Source of the DNA: Dictyoglomota bacterium
GTDB lineage: Bacteria; Dictyoglomota; Dictyoglomia; Dictyoglomales; Dictyoglomaceae
Direction of reading: 5' to 3'
DNA: 64,000 bases
Assembly (NCBI GenBank): GCA_029776735.1
Contig: JAKOUL010000011.1
Span: 1-64,000 of the forward strand
Under the pieces are notes generated by a model that saw only the letters and a program-made list of their open reading frames with translations, made no database searches and was not told the origin of the DNA. Position 1 is the first letter of the stretch. Every line of letters starts with the position of its first letter. Made by a program: the position numbers and the translations under genes. Below, piece after piece: positions 26,617-35,850 of the stretch.

Positions 26617-27678
26617 ATGGAAAGAGAAATAGTGGAAAGTCAAGTTAGGAGAATATTAGAGCTCTATGGGTACAGAGAGATAAGAACTCCTGTACTTACA
26701 GAGGATATATGGGCAACTGATAACAAAAGTAGTTTTTTAAAAAAAGAAGGGAAAAATTTTTCTTTACGTCCTGAAATAACCTCTGAAATTTTAAAAAACA
26801 TTAGATTTGAAGGGATTCCTATACGTGTTTTCTATATGGGTCCCATATTTGATTTTAAAGATGAAGTAGAAGAAAAATTTCAGATTGGCTGGGAACTTAT
26901 TTTCCCTCCCTCAAGATGGAGAGATATAGAAATAATACTTACCATAAAAGATGTTTTTGACACTTTTAATTTGGAAGATTTTAAGCTGGAGTTAAATGAT
27001 ATAAGGGTATGGAATTCTGTTTGGAGTTGTATAGAGAATTCAGAAGAAATTAAGAAGTTAAAAGGCTACTTGAAAAAAAGAGATTATGTTTCATTCTTAG
27101 AGGAGATGACAGGTAAAGTGCCTTCTTCTCTTCAGAAAGATATTAAAAATATGCTTTTTTATGAGGAAGATGCTAAATTTGAGAGTGAAGAAATATCTTT
27201 CCAATTAGAAGAGTTAAAAAGCCTAAAAAAAGAGCTAATAGAATTTGGTTTTAGAGAAGATTCTATAATTTTAAATCCATCTTTTTTCAGATCTTTTGGA
27301 TATTATGATGGAATAATCTTTGAATTATATGTGAAAGATATGAAAGGACCTTTAGGAGGAGGGGGAAGTTACATTGAGAGTAATAAGTTTGGAGAGAAAG
27401 TTTATGGGGTAGGTTTTGCCTTTATTGAAGAAAAAATATTAGATTTTCTTAAGGAAGGAAAGCCTTTAGAGAAAAAGAAATTTTTTATAGTTCCTTCAGA
27501 TTTTTATGCTTCAGTTTATAATCTTATGAAAGAAGAAAGGGAAAATGGATTTAATAGTGTCTTTATTCCTTTTGATAAAAATCTGGATATAGAAAAACTA
27601 AAAAAAGAGGGGGAAGTGATTTTTTGGAGGGATAAAAATGATAAAGATAGCAATCCCCACAGGACGTCTTCAGAATAA
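26617..27678 (+). CDS. hisZ: ATP phosphoribosyltransferase regulatory subunit HisZ
   Basis: Catalytically inactive paralogue of histidyl-tRNA synthetase that assembles with short HisG to form active, histidine-sensitive ATP-PRT. The class II core is visible: LELYGYREIRTPVL, FSLRPEITSEILKN, RVFYMGPIFDF. The 353 residues are a little shorter than usual and the N-terminus lacks the first 10-15 residues of typical HisZ; an in-frame TAA at 26602 excludes a longer form. No good ribosome site is seen, only AAAGAGATAAAG. Overlaps hisG by 41 bases. Confidence 0.85.
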   Translation: MEREIVESQVRRILELYGYREIRTPVLTEDIWATDNKSSFLKKEGKNFSLRPEITSEILKNIRFEGIPIRVFYMGPIFDFKDEVEEKFQIGWELIFPPSRWRDIEIILTIKDVFDTFNLEDFKLELNDIRVWNSVWSCIENSEEIKKLKGYLKKRDYVSFLEEMTGKVPSSLQKDIKNMLFYEEDAKFESEEISFQLEELKSLKKELIEFGFREDSIILNPSFFRSFGYYDGIIFELYVKDMKGPLGGGGSYIESNKFGEKVYGVGFAFIEEKILDFLKEGKPLEKKKFFIVPSDFYASVYNLMKEERENGFNSVFIPFDKNLDIEKLKKEGEVIFWRDKNDKDSNPHRTSSE

Positions 27679-28246
27679 ATCTATAGAATTTTTGAGAAAA
27701 TTTGATTCAAGACTTCCCAGCTATGAAAATGAGAGAAAATTGATCTTCAGGGGAGAGAGATTTGAAATTTTTTTAGCAAAACCTTGGGATCTTCCCTTAT
27801 ATGTAGAAGAGAGAGTTGCTGATTTAGGAATTGTTGGAAGGGATATAATTTTGGAACAAGAAAAAGAATTGGTGACACTTAAGAAACTTCCCTTTGGATA
27901 CTGTAAAATGGTTCTTGCGGGTTTTCCTGAGAAAGATTTAGAAAAAGAAGAGGTAAGAATTGCTACAAAGTATCCTAATATAGCGAAGAAATTCTTGGAG
28001 GATAGATTTAATAAAGTAAAAATTTTTAAACTCAATGGCTCAGTAGAGCTTGGTCCTATACTTAAAATCTCTGATGAGATTGTAGACCTTATGGAAACAG
28101 GGAGGACATTAAAAGAAAATGGACTTATTGTAAAAGAGGTTTTATTTGATTCTTCTGCTTGTTTGATCTCTAATATCTCAAGCTTTATCTGGAGTAAAAA
28201 GGGGATTTTGAAGCTTCTGGAGGAAATGGAGGGGTTAGAATGTTAA
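27638..28246 (+). CDS. hisG: ATP phosphoribosyltransferase, short form
   Basis: First enzyme of histidine synthesis (ATP + PRPP). At 202 residues it is the short HisG_S type, lacking the C-terminal allosteric domain and so needing HisZ, encoded just upstream. Motifs: MIKIAIPTGRLQNKSIEFL at the start, DLGIVGRDIILE, ATKYPNIAKKFLE and the PRPP loop DLMETGRTLKENGL. The long overlap with hisZ implies coupled translation; GGAGGG precedes its ATG. Confidence 0.95.
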   Translation: MIKIAIPTGRLQNKSIEFLRKFDSRLPSYENERKLIFRGERFEIFLAKPWDLPLYVEERVADLGIVGRDIILEQEKELVTLKKLPFGYCKMVLAGFPEKDLEKEEVRIATKYPNIAKKFLEDRFNKVKIFKLNGSVELGPILKISDEIVDLMETGRTLKENGLIVKEVLFDSSACLISNISSFIWSKKGILKLLEEMEGLEC

Positions 28247-29523
28247 ATGTTATTATTGGAAAAGAATTTAGTGCTTCTCTTTTAGAAAAAGAGAGAGAAA
28301 ATAAAATAAGAGAGATTGAAAAAGAGGTAGAGGAGATTGTAGATAAAGTAAAAAGAGAAAAAGATAAAGCACTTTATGAATTTTCATTAAAATTTGATGG
28401 GGTAGATTTAAGAGACATAGGTTTTAAAAAGAAAGTTCCTGAAGTAAATGTCTCTAAAGATTTATCTGATGCTGTAAATATTATGATAGAGAGAATAAGA
28501 AAATATTACTTCCATGAGATTGAAAATTCATGGTTTTATAATGATGGAGAAGATATACTGGGGCAATTAGTAAGACCTGTGGAAAGTGTTCTTCTTTATG
28601 TACCTGGGGGTAGGGCAGTTTATCCATCAACTATTGCTATGGGAGTAGTGCCTGCTCAGATAGCTGGTGTTAAAGAAATATATGTTACTACTCCTCCCAC
28701 AAAAAAGGAAGATAAAAGTCTTTTTTATACTTTAAAAATCTTAGGTGTAGAAGAAATTTATCTCTTAGGTGGAGCTCATGCGATCTCGGCTTTTGCATAT
28801 GGAACAGAGTCCATTCCTAAAGTAGATATGATTATAGGTCCAGGAAACCTATATGTGGCAACTGCTAAAAAGAAGGTTTTTGGAGAAGTGAATATAGATG
28901 GAATATTTGGTCCCAGTGAGATTGCTCTATGGGTAAAAGATACAAACGTAGATTTAAAAAGAGTTGTATGTGATTTTCTTGCTCAAATAGAGCATTCTCC
29001 GTACGACAGAGGTTTTCTTGTTGTACCAAATAATTTAGTAGATCCTATCTGCCAGGAGATAGAAAAAGAAATTTTACAGGCAGAAAGAAAAGAAATATTA
29101 GAAGGTTCAATTAAAAATAGTTATCTGATTGTAGAAGAAAATGAAAAAAAAGTAATTGATATTCTTAATACCATTGCTCCTGAGCATTTAGAAATTTTGG
29201 ATCCTGATGGAGAAAAATATCTACCTTATATTAAAAATGCTGGGGCTATTTTCATAAATCATTCTTCTATCTTTGGGGATTTTATTGCAGGTCCAAGTCA
29301 TATACTCCCTACAGGTGGGTCTGCTAAGTCTTTCTCAGGGTTATGTGTAAATACTTTCCTTAAAAGAACAAGCTTTGTTAAATTAAGTAAAGAAGATCAA
29401 AAAGAACTCTCATACTATGGAGGTATAATAGCGAGAGAAGAAGGATTTTATATGCATGAAAAGAGCCTTTTAAATTATCAAGGAGGAATAGAGAATGGGA
29501 TGGAGAGAGATAATAAGAAGTGA
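28240..29523 (+). CDS. hisD: Histidinol dehydrogenase
   Basis: NAD+- and Zn2+-dependent enzyme making histidine from histidinol in two oxidations. The 427 residues include YVPGGRAVYPSTIAMGVVPA, GPGNLYVATAKKKVFGEV, the zinc/catalytic region AQIEHSPYDR, EHLEI, and GPSHILPTGGSAK. Overlaps hisG by 7 and hisC by 29 bases. Confidence 0.97.
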   Translation: MLNVIIGKEFSASLLEKERENKIREIEKEVEEIVDKVKREKDKALYEFSLKFDGVDLRDIGFKKKVPEVNVSKDLSDAVNIMIERIRKYYFHEIENSWFYNDGEDILGQLVRPVESVLLYVPGGRAVYPSTIAMGVVPAQIAGVKEIYVTTPPTKKEDKSLFYTLKILGVEEIYLLGGAHAISAFAYGTESIPKVDMIIGPGNLYVATAKKKVFGEVNIDGIFGPSEIALWVKDTNVDLKRVVCDFLAQIEHSPYDRGFLVVPNNLVDPICQEIEKEILQAERKEILEGSIKNSYLIVEENEKKVIDILNTIAPEHLEILDPDGEKYLPYIKNAGAIFINHSSIFGDFIAGPSHILPTGGSAKSFSGLCVNTFLKRTSFVKLSKEDQKELSYYGGIIAREEGFYMHEKSLLNYQGGIENGMERDNKK

Positions 29524-30547
29524 ATATAAAGGATATAAAGTAGATGTTCCTGATCTTCCTATTAAGCTCTCTCGGAATGAAAATCCTTTTGATCTTCCAC
29601 AGGAGCTTAAAGAAGAGGTCTTTAAAGACCTCTCTGAAATTTCATGGAATAGGTATCCTGATGGTAAATCTTCTAAGTTGAGAGAAAGGCTTTCTTCTTT
29701 CTTGAATATTCCTTCTGAGAATATAATGGTAGGTTTAGGTTCTGGAGATCTTATTCAAATTATTGCTAATGGGATTTTAAAACCAAAAGATAAAGTAATA
29801 CTCCCTGTCCCAACATTTTCTTTATATGAAAAGATATTTGAGCAAAAAGAAGCAGAGATTTTAAAAATCTATCTTAATAAAGATAATTTTTCAATTAATA
29901 TAAATGAGTTGAAAAACTCTTGGAATTTCAATCCAAAACTTTTAGTTATTACTAATCCTAATAATCCTACTGGGAATCTTTTGTTAAAGGAAGATGATGT
30001 ATTAAAATTAAAAGATTTTCCAGGTTTAATATTGATTGATGAAGCTTACTATGAATTTTCTGATGTTACATTTCTACCTTATATAAAAGAGATTCCAAAT
30101 TTAATGATTCTTAGAACTTTTTCTAAAGCATTTTCTGCTGCAGGAGTGAGAATAGGTTATCTCATTGCGAATCCTAATGTTATAGAGTTTTTAGGCAATT
30201 ATAAGTTGCCATATAATTTAAATATTTTCTCTCAGGTAGTTGGAATAAAGGTTCTTGACTTTTGGAATATGTTAAAGAAAAAGATAGATATTATAAAAGA
30301 AGAAAAGGAAAAAACATATAATAGAATGAAAGAATTAAGAAATCTTGAAGTTTATCCTTCTCATACTAATTTCCTTCTTTTTAGGAGTGCTAAAAAAGAA
30401 ATCATTTTAAAAAAATGTGAAGAGAATGGCATTTCTTTAAGGGATTTTAGTAGGGAACCTTTATTAGAAAATTGTTTAAGAGTCTCCATAGGAAGCTCTG
30501 ATGAGAATGAAAGATTCTTAAAAACTATTAGAGAGGTGCTTTTATGA
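29495..30547 (+). CDS. hisC: Histidinol-phosphate aminotransferase
   Basis: PLP-dependent class I/II aminotransferase. The 350 residues show KLSRNENPFDLP at the N-terminus, NPNNPTGN, the DEAYYEF segment, and the PLP-binding lysine in RTFSKAFSAAGVRIGY. Start lies 29 bases inside hisD in another frame, behind AAGGAGG. Overlaps hisB (ATGA). Confidence 0.95.
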   Translation: MGWREIIRSEYKGYKVDVPDLPIKLSRNENPFDLPQELKEEVFKDLSEISWNRYPDGKSSKLRERLSSFLNIPSENIMVGLGSGDLIQIIANGILKPKDKVILPVPTFSLYEKIFEQKEAEILKIYLNKDNFSININELKNSWNFNPKLLVITNPNNPTGNLLLKEDDVLKLKDFPGLILIDEAYYEFSDVTFLPYIKEIPNLMILRTFSKAFSAAGVRIGYLIANPNVIEFLGNYKLPYNLNIFSQVVGIKVLDFWNMLKKKIDIIKEEKEKTYNRMKELRNLEVYPSHTNFLLFRSAKKEIILKKCEENGISLRDFSREPLLENCLRVSIGSSDENERFLKTIREVLL

Positions 30548-31104
30548 GAGAGTCAAAAATTTCAAGAGAAACTAAAGAAACCTCAATTAAACTTTCTCTA
30601 AATCTTGATGGAAAGGGAAATTTCTCTGGTAATTATCCTATACCTTACTTTAAACATTTATTATCCACTCTGACCTTTTATGCCAAATGGGATTTAGATA
30701 TAGATGCAAAAGGAGATATTGAGGTAGATATACATCATCTTATAGAAGATACAGGTATTGTTTTAGGAGAAGCCTTCTATAAGGCAGTTAAAACTACAAA
30801 TTTTAAGCGATTTTCTCATAATATTATTCCTATGGATGAGGCTCTTGTTATGGCTGTAGTAGATATAAGTGGAAGACCATTTTTTGAATTAAGAGATGAA
30901 GAAGGCATTTTAAAGGGAAGACCTATTAAAGAATTTCTTAGGGCTTTTATTAATAATGCTGGGATTACTCTTCATATATGGATTCTTTCTGGGGAAAATA
31001 CTCATCATATAGAAGAGGCAATTTTTAAAGCATTAGGTTTAGCATTAAGAGAGGCAGGGTCTGTGGGGGATATTTTGAACTCTACAAAGGGAAATATATT
31101 ATGA
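30544..31104 (+). CDS. hisB: Imidazoleglycerol-phosphate dehydratase
   Basis: Monofunctional IGP dehydratase (186 residues); no fused phosphatase domain. The two metal-binding HHxxE-type motifs are present: DIHHLIEDTGI (about residues 63-73) and NTHHIEEAIFKALG. The family's FKHLL/FDHML loop (YFKHLLSTL) has Lys instead of the more common Asp. Overlaps both neighbours by four bases. Confidence 0.95.
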   Translation: MRESKISRETKETSIKLSLNLDGKGNFSGNYPIPYFKHLLSTLTFYAKWDLDIDAKGDIEVDIHHLIEDTGIVLGEAFYKAVKTTNFKRFSHNIIPMDEALVMAVVDISGRPFFELRDEEGILKGRPIKEFLRAFINNAGITLHIWILSGENTHHIEEAIFKALGLALREAGSVGDILNSTKGNIL

Positions 31105-31703
31105 TCGTAATAATTGATTATGCTGGAGGGAATCTTTTTAGTATAATTAAAGCCTTAAATTTTTTAGGCGTTAAAAGTATTGTAAGTAATGATCCTGAAG
31201 ATTGGTATAGAGGAGAAGGTTTAATTTTCCCTGGCCAGGGAAATTTTTCTCAAGCTATTTCAGAGTTTAAAAAAGATGGAAGAGATCAGATCTTAAAGGA
31301 TCTTATAAGAGAAAAGCCATTCTTAGGGATATGTCTTGGATTACAGATTCTCTTTGAAGAAAGTCAAGAAGCTCCTTTATGTAAAGGACTTGGAATATTT
31401 AGAGGAACTGTGAAAAGACTTCCTGCTAAGAAAATTCCACATTTAGGTTGGAATGAGATAAAGCTTATTAAAAGAGGCAAACTCTTTGAAGATATACCTG
31501 ATAAATCTTTCTTTTACTTTGCACATTCCTATTATGTGGAATCTTTAGAGGATATAACTTCAGGTATTACAGATTATTCCATTGAATTCGCTTCCTATAT
31601 AGAAAAGGACAATATATTTGGAGTCCAATTTCACCCAGAGAAAAGTAGTAAACTTGGTTTAAAGGTGCTTCAGAATTTTATAAAGGAGTCTGGAAGATGC
31701 TAA
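31101..31703 (+). CDS. hisH: Imidazole glycerol phosphate synthase, glutamine amidotransferase subunit
   Basis: Class I glutaminase that feeds ammonia to HisF. The nucleophile is in LGICLGLQILFEES and the His-Glu pair in GVQFHPEKSS, with the PGQGNFSQA oxyanion region. 200 residues, normal. Overlaps hisA by 7 bases. Confidence 0.96.
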   Translation: MIVIIDYAGGNLFSIIKALNFLGVKSIVSNDPEDWYRGEGLIFPGQGNFSQAISEFKKDGRDQILKDLIREKPFLGICLGLQILFEESQEAPLCKGLGIFRGTVKRLPAKKIPHLGWNEIKLIKRGKLFEDIPDKSFFYFAHSYYVESLEDITSGITDYSIEFASYIEKDNIFGVQFHPEKSSKLGLKVLQNFIKESGRC

Positions 31704-32425
31704 TTATTCCAGCAATTGATTTATATAGAAATAAAGTGGTAAGAATGGAAATGGGAGACGAAGAAAAAATCGTATTGGAATTTGAAAATCCTTTAGAACT
31801 TGCTAAGTACTGGTGGAAAAAGGGAGCAAAAGCTTTGCACCTTATAGACTTACAAAATGCTATTGATGAACAAGATGAAAATAAAGAGATCATAAGAAAA
31901 ATTATTGGGGAAATTTCTCTGCCTATTGAGGTAGGCGGGGGTTTTAGAACTTTAGAGAAGATTCATGAGGTTATATCTTGGGGGGCTTGGAGAGTCATAG
32001 TAAGTAGTATTCTAAAAGAAGATATGAGATTTTTGGAGATGATATTTGAAAAATATCCTGACAAAGTCATTCCAAGCTTAGATTGGAGAGATAGGAAAAT
32101 AGCTATAAAAGGATGGAAAGAATTTATTCCTTGGGATGAGGTTAAGGAAAAGCTTGAGAAGTTAGGAATAAAGGAAGTAATTTTTACTGACACCTCTCGG
32201 GATGGAACATTAAAGGGAATAGATAAGGAAAATATTGAAAAATTCTTGGAAGATTCTTCTTTTGATATATGGATTGCTGGTGGAATTTCTACTTTAGAAG
32301 ATATAACCAAAATCAAAGAAATTTCAGAAAAACTTGGAAGAGTGAAGGGGATCATTATTGGAAGAGCATTGCTTCAAGGGAAATTAAATTGGGAGGAGGT
32401 TAATAGGATACTAAATGCTTGCTAA
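31697..32425 (+). CDS. hisA: ProFAR isomerase (HisA)
   Basis: TIM-barrel isomerase. Begins MLIIPAIDLYRNKVVRM; phosphate and catalytic motifs LHLIDLQNA, IEVGGGFRT, FTDTSRDGTLKG (catalytic Asp/Thr) and IAGGISTLEDI are present. Length of 242 is normal. Overlaps hisF by 11 bases. Confidence 0.96.
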   Translation: MLIIPAIDLYRNKVVRMEMGDEEKIVLEFENPLELAKYWWKKGAKALHLIDLQNAIDEQDENKEIIRKIIGEISLPIEVGGGFRTLEKIHEVISWGAWRVIVSSILKEDMRFLEMIFEKYPDKVIPSLDWRDRKIAIKGWKEFIPWDEVKEKLEKLGIKEVIFTDTSRDGTLKGIDKENIEKFLEDSSFDIWIAGGISTLEDITKIKEISEKLGRVKGIIIGRALLQGKLNWEEVNRILNAC

Positions 32426-33167
32426 GAGAATAATCCCATGCTTAGATACTATAGGTAAGAATGTGGTAAAAGGAAAAAGTTTTCAAGACTTGCAGATAGT
32501 TGGAGATGCAAAAGAGTTTGCCCACAAATATGAAGAGGAAGGAGCAGATGAATTAGTACTTTTAGATATTACTGCAAGTTTGGAAAATAGAGATACCTTT
32601 ACTGATGTGGTAACCGAGGTTGCAGAGGAACTTTTTGTTCCTCTTACAGTAGGTGGAGGGATAAAAGATATAGAAGATGTAAGAAGACTTCTTAAAGCTG
32701 GAGCTGATAAGGTTTCAATCAATACATCAGCAGTTTTAAATCCTGCTCTAATGCATCAAATAGCAAAAGAATTTGGAAGTCAATGTTTAGTGGTAGCTAT
32801 AGATGTGAAAAGAAGGGCAAAAAAATCATGGGAAGTTTATATAAAAGGAGGAAAAGAGCCTACTGATATTGACCTTAAAGATTGGTTGATAGAGGTAGAA
32901 AAAAGAGGGGCAGGGGAGATTCTTCTTACAAGTATAGATGCAGATGGTCATCAGGCAGGTTATGATCTTGAACTTTTAGAGTTTACTCTTTCTGTCTCAA
33001 ATCTACCCCTTATAGCCTCTGGAGGAGCTGGGAGTTTGGAGGATCTATATAATGCTCTTTATGTAGGGGCAGATGCAGTTCTTGCAGCTTCAATTTTCCA
33101 TTTTGGAACTTACTCTATTTCTGAGGTAAAAGATTATCTTAAAAGTAGAGGTATATGGGTGAGATAA
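32415..33167 (+). CDS. hisF: Imidazole glycerol phosphate synthase, cyclase subunit
   Basis: TIM-barrel cyclase partner of HisH. MLAKRIIPCLD at the start, ELVLLDITAS, PLTVGGGIKDIEDV, CLVVAIDVKRR, LLTSIDADGHQAGYD and IASGGAGSLEDL are conserved; catalytic residues Asp11 and the DADG aspartate are present. 250 residues. Confidence 0.97.
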   Translation: MLAKRIIPCLDTIGKNVVKGKSFQDLQIVGDAKEFAHKYEEEGADELVLLDITASLENRDTFTDVVTEVAEELFVPLTVGGGIKDIEDVRRLLKAGADKVSINTSAVLNPALMHQIAKEFGSQCLVVAIDVKRRAKKSWEVYIKGGKEPTDIDLKDWLIEVEKRGAGEILLTSIDADGHQAGYDLELLEFTLSVSNLPLIASGGAGSLEDLYNALYVGADAVLAASIFHFGTYSISEVKDYLKSRGIWVR

Positions 33168-33170
33168 GTT

Positions 33171-33785
33171 ATGAATATTGAGGAGTTATTAAAAAATCTT
33201 AAGTTTGATGAAAAAGGACTTATTCCTGTTATAGTTCAGGATTACAAAACAGGAAGGGTTTTAATGCTTGCTTATATGAATGAGGAAGCCTTGAGAAAGA
33301 CGGTTGAAACTAAAGAGGCATGGTATTTTAGTAGAAGTAGAAATGTTCTTTGGCACAAAGGAGAAACTTCAGGACATTTTCAAAAGGTATTAGATATTGC
33401 AGTAGACTGTGATAACGATACTTTACTTCTTCTTGTAGAACAAATTGGTGTTGCTTGTCATACAGGAAATTTTAGTTGTTTTTATAGATCATGGAAAGGT
33501 GGAGAAAGTTTTCTTTTTTATTTAGAGAATTTTTTGAAAGATAGGAAAGAAAAGCTCCCAGAAGGTTCTTATACTGCTAATCTTTTTAGAGAGGGAAAAG
33601 ATAGAATATTGCAAAAGCTTGGAGAAGAAGCTATAGAGACTATTATTGCAGGTATGAATGAAAATAAAGATAGATTTATTTATGAAGCTTCTGATCTCTT
33701 TTATCATTTTCTATTAGCGATGATACAAGATGAAACATCTTTAAAAGATATTATAGAAGAGCTTATAAAACGACATAAACCTTAA
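33171..33785 (+). CDS. hisIE: Bifunctional phosphoribosyl-AMP cyclohydrolase / PR-ATP pyrophosphatase
   Basis: Fusion of HisI (residues about 1-110; [27 protein letters not shown], zinc ligands in DCDND and CHTGNFSCF) and HisE (about 115-204; [20 protein letters not shown] and the EAIE/EASD metal motifs). These are the second and third pathway steps. Last gene of the his operon; its TAA overlaps the stop of the convergent pbp gene (TTAA, 33782-33785). Confidence 0.96.
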   Translation: MNIEELLKNLKFDEKGLIPVIVQDYKTGRVLMLAYMNEEALRKTVETKEAWYFSRSRNVLWHKGETSGHFQKVLDIAVDCDNDTLLLLVEQIGVACHTGNFSCFYRSWKGGESFLFYLENFLKDRKEKLPEGSYTANLFREGKDRILQKLGEEAIETIIAGMNENKDRFIYEASDLFYHFLLAMIQDETSLKDIIEELIKRHKP

Positions 33786-35779
33786 GGAGAAGTCTGTGTT
33801 TCAGTATATGCTCTGTCTTCTATATTAGGGACTGTATCAGCAGGTGTTTCTATATTAGTATGTGTTTCATTAACTTGTGTCTCTTTAGGAACAATTTGAG
33901 GCTGAGGAGTAGGAATTAGAAAATCAAATTCTCTTGGTGGAGTATTTTTTAATGCATTACTCATAAATTCTTTCCAAATCATTGCAGGGATAAATCCTCC
34001 TGCAACTTTATTAGTAGGGCTATAGTCATCATTCCCAATCCAAACTCCTGTACAAAGATCAGGAGTAAAACCTATAAACCAGGCGTCTCGGTAATCATCT
34101 GTTGTTCCAGTTTTTCCTGCTGCAGGTCTTCCTATATTTGCTCTTGTCCCAGTACCGTTGGTTATAACTCTTTTCATCATCTTTACTAATGTTGCTACGA
34201 CATCTCGTTCAATGACTGGTACAACCTCAGGAGTATTCTTAAAAAGTATATTGCCATTACTATCTTCCACTCTGAGAATTGCAATAGGAATTATTCTATT
34301 CCCGCCATTGGCAAAGGCAGAATAAGCTCTTACAAATTCAAAAAGAGTCACACCTGAAGTTCCAAGAGCTAAAGCTAAACTTGGCTCTAAATAACTTTCT
34401 ATCCCTAATCTTTTAGCATTTTTAATTACATCTCCAACTCCTATTTCTTCAAGTAAAAGGATAGTTGCTATATTGTACGAATTCTCTAAAGCTTGTTGTA
34501 ATGTTACAGTTCCATGAAGTTTTCCATCATAATTTCTTGGTTTCCATTGTTTTCGGTTAAAAGTATAAGATATCTCTTTTTCTTCTATTAAATCTTGAGG
34601 TGAAAATCCTTTTTGAAGGGCAGTGAGATACACAAAGGGTTTAAAAGCAGAACCTGGTTGTCTTAAAGCCATAGTTACCCTTTCAAATTGGCTCTTTGTG
34701 TAGTCTAATCCTCCTACCCATGCTTTTATATAACCATTAGAGGGATCTATACTTAATAGAGCTCCTTGAGATACCTTATATGTAGCCCCATATTCTGTTA
34801 TTATTTTTTGTAGGGATTTTTCTGCGATTTCTTGCATTTTTGTATCTAAGGTGGTATATACCCTTAAACCTCCTTCATATACCATGCTTTCCCCAAATTT
34901 CTTTATGAGTTCCTTTAGCACATAATCAAAGAAATATGGTGCAATACTATTTTTCCCTTCTCTTTTAATTACCCCTAAAGGTGACTTATTAGCATTTTCA
35001 AATTCTTCTTTTGATATGTATTCCGCATCGCACATCTTCTCAAGAACCACATTTCTTAACTTTATTGTAAGTTCAGGATTTTTATAAGGGGAGTAATTTT
35101 CTGGCGAAGGTAACAATGCGGCAAGCATAGCAGCTTCGGGTATTGTGAGCTCCAAAGCTGATTTACCAAAGTAATATTGAGTAGCAGCTTCTGCCCCATA
35201 AGCCCCATTCCCCCAATACACTAAGTTTAGATACATCTCTAATATCTGTTGCTTGGTGAAATATTTTTCCAGATTATATGCTATATATATCTCTTGAATC
35301 TTTCTTTTAACCGTTCTTTCTGATGAAAGGAAGAGAAGACGAGCTACTTGTTGAGTAATAGTACTTCCTCCCTGCCTTTTTTCTAAATGTATGAGGTCTA
35401 TTAATGTAGCTCTAATTAATCCTTTCAAACTTACTCCAGAGTGACCATAGAAGTCTTTATCTTCGGAAGCTATTACTGCTTGTTGTAGATAAGGAGAGAT
35501 CTTATATAAAGGTACATAAATACGGTTTTCTTTATAAAGTTTTCCTAAAATTTTACTATCAGATGAGTAGATGATAGTAGTCTGACTTGGCTTTATCTCC
35601 ATCCACTTATTAATAGGAGGAAGGTCTTTTAGAGCAATAAATGCATAAGTTGCAAATCCTATACTTGCAAGAATAATAAGACTTAATATAATTAAAAGAG
35701 TATAGATTAATATTTTTCTACCTTTTCCTTTTTTCTTCTTTAATGGTATTTCTTTTACGTAGTCTTTATTTTTTTTCAT
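33782..35779 (-). CDS. Class A penicillin-binding protein (PBP1A family)
   Basis: Bifunctional peptidoglycan glycosyltransferase/transpeptidase. One membrane helix (about 22-50) follows a Lys-rich cytoplasmic tail. GT51 motifs: [61 protein letters not shown]. Transpeptidase motifs: SAFK (SxxK), SYN (SxN) and [13 protein letters not shown] (KTG). The last ~45 residues are Pro/Thr/Glu-rich and low complexity. Its AGGAGG (35794-35799) is 14 bases from the ATG, longer than usual; no nearer start exists. Confidence 0.95.
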   Translation of the reverse strand: MKKNKDYVKEIPLKKKKGKGRKILIYTLLIILSLIILASIGFATYAFIALKDLPPINKWMEIKPSQTTIIYSSDSKILGKLYKENRIYVPLYKISPYLQQAVIASEDKDFYGHSGVSLKGLIRATLIDLIHLEKRQGGSTITQQVARLLFLSSERTVKRKIQEIYIAYNLEKYFTKQQILEMYLNLVYWGNGAYGAEAATQYYFGKSALELTIPEAAMLAALLPSPENYSPYKNPELTIKLRNVVLEKMCDAEYISKEEFENANKSPLGVIKREGKNSIAPYFFDYVLKELIKKFGESMVYEGGLRVYTTLDTKMQEIAEKSLQKIITEYGATYKVSQGALLSIDPSNGYIKAWVGGLDYTKSQFERVTMALRQPGSAFKPFVYLTALQKGFSPQDLIEEKEISYTFNRKQWKPRNYDGKLHGTVTLQQALENSYNIATILLLEEIGVGDVIKNAKRLGIESYLEPSLALALGTSGVTLFEFVRAYSAFANGGNRIIPIAILRVEDSNGNILFKNTPEVVPVIERDVVATLVKMMKRVITNGTGTRANIGRPAAGKTGTTDDYRDAWFIGFTPDLCTGVWIGNDDYSPTNKVAGGFIPAMIWKEFMSNALKNTPPREFDFLIPTPQPQIVPKETQVNETHTNIETPADTVPNIEDRAYTETQTSP

Positions 35780-35815
35780 CTCTGTTCTTTGCGCCTCCTA
35801 AAAGGATATGATATC

Positions 35816-35823
35816 ATTATAAT
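35816..35823. promoter_or_regulatory. Shared two-way -10 element between pbp and rapZ
   Basis: ATTATAAT at 35816-35823 contains TATAAT on both strands: 35818-35823 facing rapZ and 35816-35821 facing the PBP gene. Neither has a convincing -35 box at 16-18 bases. An ATGATATCAT palindrome (35809-35818) abuts it. Confidence 0.4.
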
Positions 35824-35850
35824 AAATAGTAGAGAATATTTTAACAATTT

